Part shown: one piece after another, positions 43,158-48,997 of the stretch | How the letters are laid out: each line of letters opens with the position of its first letter | Position numbering within the stretch: the first letter of the stretch is position 1 | Source of the DNA: Devosia sp. | Lineage (GTDB): Bacteria > Pseudomonadota > Alphaproteobacteria > Rhizobiales > Devosiaceae | Direction of reading: 5' to 3' | Assembly (NCBI RefSeq): GCF_030689745.1 | Contig: NZ_JAUYGL010000212.1 | Location: forward strand, 1 to 48,997 | Length of the DNA: 48,997 nucleotides | Made by a program: the position numbers and the translations under genes | Notes under the pieces: model-generated | The model's database searches: none | Told to the model about the DNA's origin: nothing | The model's input: the letters and a program-made list of their open reading frames with translations, nothing else

Positions 43158-44126
43158 ATGATCCGCACCCTTTTGGCCACTACGGCCCTTGCTGCCCTGA
43201 TGTCGACCGGCGCCATTGCCCAGGATGCCACTCCTGCCACCGATCCGGCTGCGCCAGCCACCAGCACTGAAGCCCCGGCCACCGATGCCATGGGCGCCAC
43301 CCATAGCGCTGCACCATTCGATATGGCCACCGGCTACACTGCAGTCGACACCGACAATCTGGCCACACGCCTGATCAACCAGCCCGTCTATTCCAGTTCG
43401 GGCGATGACGCCGAGGAAATTGGCAACGTCACCGATCTGGTGTTCAGCGATGACGGTCAGATCACCGCAGTGGTGATCGGCGTTGGCGGTTTCCTGGGCA
43501 TTGGCGAGAAGTCAGTGGCCGTGGATTTCGCGTCGCTTGAATTCACCGTCGCTACCGACAACACCGAGCGCTGGGTCCTGCCCACCTCCGCTGACGCGCT
43601 GAATGCCGCTCCAGACTTCGTCTGGCAGGAAGATGAGCCGGCTGATGCGATGGCGCCGGTTGACAACATGGCCCCAGCCGATGCCATGGCCCCGGCTGAT
43701 GGCATGACCCCAGCCGATCCAGCCGTCGCCCCGGCTGATGCCACCGGTGCCTCTGCCACTGACGGTGCAGCAACGACGACGCTGCCCCGTGAAGGCTACG
43801 CACCAATCGAGTATGAGGCCCTCACGGCCGAAAACCTGACCGGCGCGACCGTTGTCGGCCCCAATGGCGAAGACATCGGCGAAGTCGGCGACATCCTGCT
43901 GACCGCCGATGGCGAGATCGATGCCATGGTTGTCGACTTCGGTGGCTTCCTCGGCCTCGGCCAGAAGCGTGTGGCCGTGACCCTGGACAATCTCGACTTT
44001 GCTGCCAATGAGAGTGGCGACCTGGTGATCTACAGCGACTTCACCCGCGAGCAGCTTGAAAGCCAGCCCGACTACGACGAAGCCACTTACGCGAACGATC
44101 CGACCCAGCGCGCCACCGATATGTAA
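43158..44126 (+). CDS. Secreted double PRC-barrel protein
   Basis: A 322-residue exported protein. The signal peptide MIRTLLATTALAALMSTGAIAQ is followed by a Pro/Ala/Thr-rich stretch. PRC-barrel 1 (about residues 60-135) ends DLVFSDDGQITAVVIGVGGFLGIGEKSVAV; barrel 2 (about 215-290) is similar, with DILLTADGEIDAMVVDFGGFLGLGQ. They are joined by an Ala/Pro/Met repeat linker (MAPADAMAPADGMTPADP) near residues 170-200. PRC-barrels bind RNA-processing or photosynthetic partners in other proteins; in secreted rhizobial forms the role is unknown. GGAG before the ATG. Followed by a terminator and by a paralogue. Confidence 0.85.
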   Translation: MIRTLLATTALAALMSTGAIAQDATPATDPAAPATSTEAPATDAMGATHSAAPFDMATGYTAVDTDNLATRLINQPVYSSSGDDAEEIGNVTDLVFSDDGQITAVVIGVGGFLGIGEKSVAVDFASLEFTVATDNTERWVLPTSADALNAAPDFVWQEDEPADAMAPVDNMAPADAMAPADGMTPADPAVAPADATGASATDGAATTTLPREGYAPIEYEALTAENLTGATVVGPNGEDIGEVGDILLTADGEIDAMVVDFGGFLGLGQKRVAVTLDNLDFAANESGDLVIYSDFTREQLESQPDYDEATYANDPTQRATDM

Positions 44127-44165
44127 TCGCGCGCAACGATAACAGGTCCTTCGCGGATCAACCCC

Positions 44166-44195
44166 GAAGGGCCGGCACCGCCGGCCCTTCTTTTG
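44166..44195 (+). terminator. Intrinsic terminator between the two PRC-barrel genes
   Basis: GAAGGGCCGG / CCGGCCCTTC, ten perfect pairs with a five-base loop, then TTTTG. Implies the second PRC-barrel gene has its own promoter or depends on readthrough. Confidence 0.88.
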
Positions 44196-44217
44196 CGTCT
44201 TGTTGGAGGATTGATTT

Positions 44218-45120
44218 ATGCGCCGTCTGCTCACCCTATCCATGTTTGCCAGCTTGCTGGTCCCTGCCGGTTTTGCCCAGGATGCCCCGGTGATCGCGCC
44301 CGGCAGCGAACTCGCCCGCACCGGCCTCGCCACGCCGCTGCTGCTGTCGGATGGCTATTCCATCACCGGCAATGACACGTTGGTCACCAAGCTTCTCAAC
44401 GCCACCGTTTTCACCGCCACGACCGATGATGCCGACGAAATCGGCACCATCACCGACCTTGTGGTCACCCCCGGCCTGGGCCTGTCCGCCGCCATCATCA
44501 GCGTCGGCGGCTTTCTCGGCGTCGGCGCCAAGGATGTCGCTGTCGACTTCGCCCAGCTCGAATGGGCCGAGCGTCCCGATGGCAGCTATCGCTGGGTATT
44601 GCCAACCACGGCCGAGGCCCTCTCGTCAGCCCCCGCTTTTATCTGGGCCGATAGCGAAGAGGTTACGGGCACGCCCGCCCTCACCAATTCCGAGGAAGAA
44701 GCCCAACTGGTCGACGGCAATCCGAATGCTATGGCGGTCGATCCCGATCTCACCACCGACCAGCCCGAACGCCAGGACGCCGTCAGCCCCGCCGCCGATA
44801 TCGTTGAGCTGACCGACGAGCAGATGACCGGCGTGGCCGTCTATGGCATGGATGATCAGCAGATCGGCACGATTGGCGATGTACTGCGCCAACCCGATGG
44901 CGGAATCGACGCCGTCATCGTCGATGTCGGCGGCTTTCTTGGCCTGGGCGCCAAGCCCGTGGCGGTGGCCGGTGACAGCCTCATCTTTTCCACCGACACC
45001 ACCGATAGCCGCTACCTCTTCCTCAACACCACGCGTGCCCAGCTTGAAGCTCAGCCGGTTTATGATCCAGCTACCTATTCCCAGGAGCGCGATGCTCAGC
45101 GCATGATCGTCAGCCCCTGA
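44218..45120 (+). CDS. Secreted double PRC-barrel protein (paralogue of the preceding gene)
   Basis: A 300-residue exported protein with signal peptide MRRLLTLSMFASLLVPAGFA. It has the same layout as its neighbour: barrel 1 with DADEIGTITDLVVTPGLGLS and SVGGFLGVGAKDVAVDFAQLEW, and barrel 2 with MTGVAVYGMDDQQIGTIGDV and DVGGFLGLGAKPVAV. The central linker is shorter and acidic instead of Ala/Pro/Met-rich. Both end with a similar tail (SQPDYDEATY versus AQPVYDPATY), so the two arose by tandem duplication. GGAGG ribosome site 10 bases before the ATG. It ends at a strong shared terminator with rpoH. Confidence 0.85.
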   Translation: MRRLLTLSMFASLLVPAGFAQDAPVIAPGSELARTGLATPLLLSDGYSITGNDTLVTKLLNATVFTATTDDADEIGTITDLVVTPGLGLSAAIISVGGFLGVGAKDVAVDFAQLEWAERPDGSYRWVLPTTAEALSSAPAFIWADSEEVTGTPALTNSEEEAQLVDGNPNAMAVDPDLTTDQPERQDAVSPAADIVELTDEQMTGVAVYGMDDQQIGTIGDVLRQPDGGIDAVIVDVGGFLGLGAKPVAVAGDSLIFSTDTTDSRYLFLNTTRAQLEAQPVYDPATYSQERDAQRMIVSP

Positions 45121-45122
45121 GC

Positions 45123-45154
45123 AAAAAAAAGGCGGGCCCGGGGCCCGCCTTTTT
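45123..45154. terminator. Bidirectional intrinsic terminator (PRC-barrel gene / rpoH)
   Basis: A run of eight A, GGCGGGCCC-G-GGGCCCGCC, then five T. Serves the PRC-barrel gene rightward and rpoH leftward. Confidence 0.9.
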
Positions 45155-45173
45155 CAATACCGATCAGCGCCAC

Positions 45174-46043
45174 TCAGGCGGCGGTTGCTGCTTCGCGCAC
45201 CGCTTCCTGCACCTTTTCAAAGGCCCGCACTTCGATCTGCCGGATCCGCTCGCGGCTGACGTCATATTGCTGCGCCAGCTCTTCCAGCGTCGATGGGCTT
45301 TCCTGCAGACGACGGGCGTGGAAGATCGCCTTTTCGCGCTCATTGAGCACATCCATGGCGTTGTTCAGCAAGCCCATGCGCTCGGAATATTCTTCGCTTT
45401 CGCCCAGCGCGGTTTCCTGGCTCGGCGTGTCATCTACCAGCCAGTCCTGCCATTCCGACGTGCCTTCGTCGGCCCGCATCGGTGAGTTGAGCGAGGCATC
45501 GCCCGACAGCCGCGCATTCATCGACACCACATCGGCCTCGGTTACCTTGAGCGTTGTGGCGATCTGCTTGATCTGGTCGGGATGCAGCCCATTGTCGTCC
45601 AGCGCTGCAATCTGCCCCTTCACCTTGCGCAGGTTGAAGAACAACCGCTTCTGGGCGGCCGTGGTGCCGATTTTGACCAGGCTCCAGGAGCGCAGGACAT
45701 ATTCCTGAATCGCCGCGCGGATCCACCACATGGCATAGGTCGCCAGACGGAAGCCCTTATCGGGCTCGAACCGCTTGACCGCATGCATCAGGCCAACATT
45801 GCCCTCCGAAATCACTTCCGAAATCGGCAGGCCGTAGCCGCGATAGCCCATGGCGATCTTGGCAACCAGCCGCAGATGCGAGGTGATCAGCTTCTGCGCT
45901 GCCTCGGTATCTTCATGTTCCTTGTAGCGCTTGGCCAGCATGAACTCTTCGTCCGGTTCCAGCATGGGGAACTTGCGGATGTCCTGCAGATAACGGCTCA
46001 GGCCGCCTTCGGCCGAGAGCACTGGCAAATTTGTTTGGGCCAT
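45174..46043 (-). CDS. rpoH: RNA polymerase heat-shock sigma factor RpoH (sigma-32)
   Basis: A 289-residue sigma-32. Region 2 contains LITSHLRLVAKIAMGYRGYG and EGNVGLMHAVKRFEPDKGFR then YAMWWIRAAIQEYVLRSWSL; the RpoH box, specific to sigma-32 and used for turnover and core binding, is QKRLFFNLRKVK. Region 4.2 is STLEELAQQYDVSRERIRQI. The ATG giving MAQTNLPVLS is the family start; the frame continues 62 codons upstream. It has its own terminator on the left and lies downstream of rluD on the same strand, 238 bases away. Confidence 0.97.
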   Translation of the reverse strand: MAQTNLPVLSAEGGLSRYLQDIRKFPMLEPDEEFMLAKRYKEHEDTEAAQKLITSHLRLVAKIAMGYRGYGLPISEVISEGNVGLMHAVKRFEPDKGFRLATYAMWWIRAAIQEYVLRSWSLVKIGTTAAQKRLFFNLRKVKGQIAALDDNGLHPDQIKQIATTLKVTEADVVSMNARLSGDASLNSPMRADEGTSEWQDWLVDDTPSQETALGESEEYSERMGLLNNAMDVLNEREKAIFHARRLQESPSTLEELAQQYDVSRERIRQIEVRAFEKVQEAVREAATAA

Positions 46044-46139
46044 TGATGCACCCCTTTCCCTGTTCCCCCGCATGCCGCGGGCGGAATCTCCAAATCCGCC
46101 ACTGCCCAACCTGAGCCATCGGCAGATTACGATGAATGG

Positions 46140-46169
46140 TATATATAGTTGGCAATTGGGCGAATGTAA
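46140..46169 (-). promoter_or_regulatory. Tentative promoter of rpoH
   Basis: The only AT-rich core in the 238 bases between rluD and rpoH. Leftward TTACAT (46169-46164) followed by TATATA (46147-46142 or 46145-46140), giving 16- or 18-base spacing. About 95 bases before the rpoH start. The class of sigma factor cannot be told. Confidence 0.3.
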
Positions 46170-46265
46170 GACGTGCCAACCCCGGCAAACGTTACAAATA
46201 GGCAATGGTTGCGTGTCGTACCAGTGCACTGCCCAAATAACATTACAGCGGGCCGGAACGCTCCA

Positions 46266-46279
46266 TCACCATGTGGTGA
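46266..46279. repeat. Short dyad directly after rluD
   Basis: TCACCA-TG-TGGTGA, 6-base perfect arms, three bases past the rluD stop. No T-run; a weak 3' hairpin or protein site. Confidence 0.4.
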
Positions 46280-46281
46280 CG

Positions 46282-47310
46282 CTAACGCGCAAACGCCTTG
46301 TTATAGTCGCCCAGCGCCTCGTCGAGCGCTTCGAGATCTGGCGGCAGCGGCGCTTCGAAAAACATCTCTTCCTTGGTCACGGGATGCTCAAAGCCCAACT
46401 CGGCAGCGTGCAGCGCCTGCCGGCCCAGCGCCTGAATGGGCGCCGCTACTTCGGGTGGCAACCGATTGATCTTTGTGGCGTATCCCGAAGCATACACACT
46501 GTCAGCCACCAGTGGATGGCCGATATGGGCCATATGCACGCGGATCTGATGGGTCCGGCCAGTTTCGAGCTGACACTGGATACGGGTGATGTCCCAGCCC
46601 TCACCGCCGAAGCGCGCCTCGACCAGATAATGGGTAATCGCCTCGCGACCATCCTTGCGCACGGTCTGCTTCAACCGATTGTTCTGGTCGCGTCCCAGCG
46701 GCGCATCAATGCTGCCCTTGGCCGTCTCGGTCGAGCCCCAGACATAGGCGATATAGGCCCGATGCAGCGGACCGGTGCGGCCATGATCGGCAAACTGCGC
46801 CGACAGGTGCCGGTGGGCCCGCTCGGTCTTGGCCGCCACCATCACCCCCGAAGTGTCGCGGTCGAGCCGATGCACGATCCCGGGACGTTTGACCCCGCCA
46901 ATCCCCTGCAGGCTTTCCCCGCAATGGTAGATCAGCGCATTGACCAGCGTGCCATTGGGCGATCCTGGTGCCGGGTGCACCACCATGCCCACCGGCTTGT
47001 TGATGACGATCAGCTGATCGTCCTCATAGAGGATATCGAGCGGAATGTTTTCGGCCTGTGGCTCAGGGTCTTCTGGGGGCGGCGCCAGAAGAATGATTGT
47101 TTCGCCGACGTTAAGCCGGTATTTGGGCTCACTGACGGGTTTGCCGTCGATGCTGACCGCGCCGGTCAGGATCAGATCCTTGATCCGGCTGCGACTGAGC
47201 ACACTATGTGCCTTGGCCAGCGTGGCATCAAGCCGCCCGCCGGCCATCCCGGCATCGACCACGACTTCAACCTCGTCGCCCTCAAACTCTAGTGCGGTAT
47301 TTTCGGCCAT
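46282..47310 (-). CDS. rluD: 23S rRNA pseudouridine synthase RluD
   Basis: A 342-residue RluA-family pseudouridine synthase. An S4 RNA-binding domain (GRLDATLAKAHSVLSRSRIK, ILTGAVSIDGKPV) precedes the catalytic domain with the Asp nucleophile in HRLDRDTSGVMV, and LETGRTHQIRVHMAHIGHP. RluD modifies positions 1911, 1915 and 1917 in helix 69 of 23S rRNA in E. coli. The start MAENTALEFE has AGGA upstream; its ATG shares two bases with the ATG of the divergent DUF6476 gene. Pairing with rpoH downstream is frequent in alphaproteobacteria. Confidence 0.93.
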   Translation of the reverse strand: MAENTALEFEGDEVEVVVDAGMAGGRLDATLAKAHSVLSRSRIKDLILTGAVSIDGKPVSEPKYRLNVGETIILLAPPPEDPEPQAENIPLDILYEDDQLIVINKPVGMVVHPAPGSPNGTLVNALIYHCGESLQGIGGVKRPGIVHRLDRDTSGVMVAAKTERAHRHLSAQFADHGRTGPLHRAYIAYVWGSTETAKGSIDAPLGRDQNNRLKQTVRKDGREAITHYLVEARFGGEGWDITRIQCQLETGRTHQIRVHMAHIGHPLVADSVYASGYATKINRLPPEVAAPIQALGRQALHAAELGFEHPVTKEEMFFEAPLPPDLEALDEALGDYNKAFAR

Positions 47311-47656
47311 GGACAATCCTAACGAAACTGGGCCCAGCGAGCCAAAAGCGGATGCGCCGCTGACGCCAGAAGCTCTTGCCATGCTGGGGAAGGCACGCCG
47401 CTCGTTCGGTATCTCGATCGGCATCCTGTTGCTGGGCTTTATGGCGATTGGCTTCGCCCTTGTCTATCGCGTGATGCGTGATGCCCCGCCGCCGCCCGTG
47501 GCCGAGGCCGTAACTCTTCCTGCCGGTGCCGTGGTAATCGGCGCTTCCGTCAATGAGGGCGCCATCAACGTAACCTACACCATTGACGGCGTGACCACAC
47601 TCTCCCTGTTCAATCAGGAGACCGGTGAACTCACCCGCAGCGTCACGATCCGCTAG
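47309..47656 (+). CDS. DUF6476 family membrane protein (115 residues)
   Basis: Starts MDNPNETGPSEPKADAPLTP, then a membrane helix at about residues 37-56 (ISIGILLLGFMAIGFALVYR), and an outside C-terminal part (LPAGAVVIGASVNEGAINVT; TLSLFNQETGELTRSVTI). This is the pattern of DUF6476 proteins, small single-span proteins found beside rluD in alphaproteobacteria; the function is unknown. The ribosome site is weak, and the ATG lies on the same CCATGG as the rluD start, so its promoter must lie inside rluD. Confidence 0.8.
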   Translation: MDNPNETGPSEPKADAPLTPEALAMLGKARRSFGISIGILLLGFMAIGFALVYRVMRDAPPPPVAEAVTLPAGAVVIGASVNEGAINVTYTIDGVTTLSLFNQETGELTRSVTIR

Positions 47657-47708
47657 CTGGCTCGCCCCGCCAGTCCGCAGCTGGCACCCTTAGCCAGCGC
47701 ACGCCAAA

Positions 47709-47753
47709 GCGTTTTCAGCAAAAGTGGCGCCGCTTTTGCGGCTCGAAAAACGC
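47709..47753. repeat. Rhizobial-type palindromic intergenic element
   Basis: GCGTTTTC...GAAAAACGC outer arms with a nested GCAAAAG-TGGCGCCG-CTTTTGC. This is very like the palindromes of the form AAGCGTTTTC-GCAAAAGTGG scattered through genomes of the Hyphomicrobiales (mosaic elements, RIME-like). It lies between the convergent DUF6476 and coiled-coil genes. Confidence 0.6.
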
Positions 47754-47775
47754 GACCGATGAAAGTTCTGGCGAT

Positions 47776-48951
47776 CTAGCGCTGCTGGATCTCCCGGAGC
47801 GCCGTCATGCGATCGGTTACCGAGCCGCCCCGCCCTTGCGGCACCGGGTCCATCGGCAGCGCATCGCTGCCTTCGCCGTCATCGGCAAACCGCTGCACCC
47901 GGTCAAACAGGCTTTCGCCATCAGTTGCTGGCACGGGCGTGTCGGTATCAACCGCATAGACCAGCCGGCTGACGCTGGCCGCAATATCGTTCAGCTTCTC
48001 GCGCAGATAGGCCTCTTCGACACGCTCGCTGTCCCAGTCCGCCATGATGGTCGATTCTACACTGGTCACCTTCCGGCGCAGTGTCTCGACCTCGGCATCC
48101 AGCGCCAGCTTGTCGGCCAGCAATTGCCCGGCGCGCCCTGCCGCCTTGTCGACGACCTGATTGCCCTCGGCCAGAATGGCGTTGAGCCGGTTTTCCGCGC
48201 TGGCAATGCGCGCTTCGGCCGTCGCCAGATTGTCGGCGGCAGCAACCTTCTGGTCATCCTGCCCGGCCAGGGCGGTGCGCATCTGGGCAATTGCCGTCGT
48301 GGTTTCGGCACTGCGCCGGTCAGAAGATTCGAGCCGCGCCAGCAGGCTTCTGGCCTGTTCCTCAAGAAAGCCCGCCCGCTTCTGCTCGATTGCCAGCGCC
48401 GTGCTTAACCGCTCCACATCCTGCGCGTCATCGCCGGTCAACACGACGCCATCGCCTCTGGTGGCTTCAGGCAACCCGCTCCTGACGGCCTTGCGCAGCA
48501 TTTCCAGTTCGTCGCCGCGGGCATCCAGATCACGTTCGCGCATCCGCAGCCGCTGCGTCAGATCGGTGGCCTCGCGTTCCAGCTCGGGCACCCGACTACG
48601 CAGTTCGGCCTCGCGAAGTTCTAGCTCCTTGACGATTTCGAGGTTCTTGTCGCGCTCGGCCTGGAGCAGTGCCAGGTCACTGCGCTTCTGGTTGACGTCA
48701 CCGAGTTGTTCCGCCAGCCGCGCGCGCAGCGTTTCGACATGTGTCTCCAGCCGCCGCGTGGACAAGGCGAACTCGGCGCGCAACTGGTCCTTGTCAGCGC
48801 GGAACTCAGCCATGGTAATCGGCGTGGCCGCCTGGATGCGGCGCTTGGTCAGGCGCACGGCGCGCTTCCACACCGCCGGCAGGATGATCAGCGCCACTAG
48901 GCCAGCAATCAGCAAGCCCAGCGCAAAATACATGATGTTCTCAATGAGCAT
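47776..48951 (-). CDS. Membrane-anchored coiled-coil protein, function unknown
   Basis: A 391-residue protein with an N-terminal membrane helix (IMYFALGLLIAGLVALIILP, about residues 6-25) and basic KRAVRLTKRRIQ after it. Residues 45-320 are almost entirely heptad-like and charged (LRAEFALSTRRLETHVETLR; ELELREAELRSRVPELEREA), so a long coiled coil is expected, with the C-terminal end less ordered (VPATDGESLFDRVQRFADDG). The family is widespread in rhizobia without known function; a structural or septum/cell-envelope scaffold role is only a guess. The remaining 46 bases to the window end hold no gene. Confidence 0.82.
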   Translation of the reverse strand: MLIENIMYFALGLLIAGLVALIILPAVWKRAVRLTKRRIQAATPITMAEFRADKDQLRAEFALSTRRLETHVETLRARLAEQLGDVNQKRSDLALLQAERDKNLEIVKELELREAELRSRVPELEREATDLTQRLRMRERDLDARGDELEMLRKAVRSGLPEATRGDGVVLTGDDAQDVERLSTALAIEQKRAGFLEEQARSLLARLESSDRRSAETTTAIAQMRTALAGQDDQKVAAADNLATAEARIASAENRLNAILAEGNQVVDKAAGRAGQLLADKLALDAEVETLRRKVTSVESTIMADWDSERVEEAYLREKLNDIAASVSRLVYAVDTDTPVPATDGESLFDRVQRFADDGEGSDALPMDPVPQGRGGSVTDRMTALREIQQR

Positions 48952-48997
48952 CGGCCGAACTCCGAAACCACGCGGCCTGAACCGGCATGGACTCCTC

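Overview
The window is chromosomal DNA of a flagellated alphaproteobacterium, most likely a member of the Hyphomicrobiales close to Devosia. This is inferred from gene content rather than from a search: a FlbD/SciP flagellar regulatory set, an alphaproteobacterial RpoH, a tamA-tamB operon, a rhizobial-type palindromic intergenic repeat, and high-GC codon use through most of the window. One tRNA gene is present. I see no rRNA, CRISPR array, insertion sequence or phage gene.

Left part (1-13.9 kb): a cut methyltransferase, the outer-membrane translocation pair tamA-tamB, two oxidoreductases (a YdfG-like SDR and a malate/lactate-type dehydrogenase), and the complete elongation factor P set: efp with its modification enzymes epmA and epmB. 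A DUF2934 protein, a ferritin-like DUF892 protein and an acetylxylan-esterase-like hydrolase follow.

Middle accessory part (13.9-25.6 kb): two AraC regulators, an SDR, and a molybdenum aldehyde oxidoreductase cluster of the PaoABC type with its maturation proteins (MocA-like and PaoD/XdhC-like). Small hypothetical genes and an AT-richer GNAT acetyltransferase lie near a tRNA-Met gene. Intergenic regions are longer here and codon use is less uniform, as expected of exchangeable DNA. The cluster reads as an inducible periplasmic aldehyde-oxidation system: the Fe-S subunit has a Tat signal and would carry the FAD and Mo subunits across the membrane; MocA makes the cytosine-dinucleotide cofactor; PaoD inserts it.

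Right part (25.7-49 kb): a ring-cleaving dioxygenase, an ECF sigma factor overlapping a membrane VWA protein that may serve as its anti-sigma factor, and mnmA. Then comes a flagellar block: fliK-flgD, sciP, and fliF-fliG-fliH-fliN-flbD-flhA, interrupted by a GST gene on the other strand. Its intergenic DNA holds a near-consensus sigma-54 promoter before fliK, matching CGGCA-N5-TGCCG dyads before both fliK and fliF, and CtrA-like half-site pairs before sciP and fliF. Together these suggest a Caulobacter-like CtrA/SciP/FlbD hierarchy written in the window. After flhA come an ABM-type monooxygenase, a GNAT enzyme, two paralogous secreted double PRC-barrel proteins, rpoH, rluD, a DUF6476 membrane protein whose start codon overlaps that of rluD, and a membrane-anchored coiled-coil protein.
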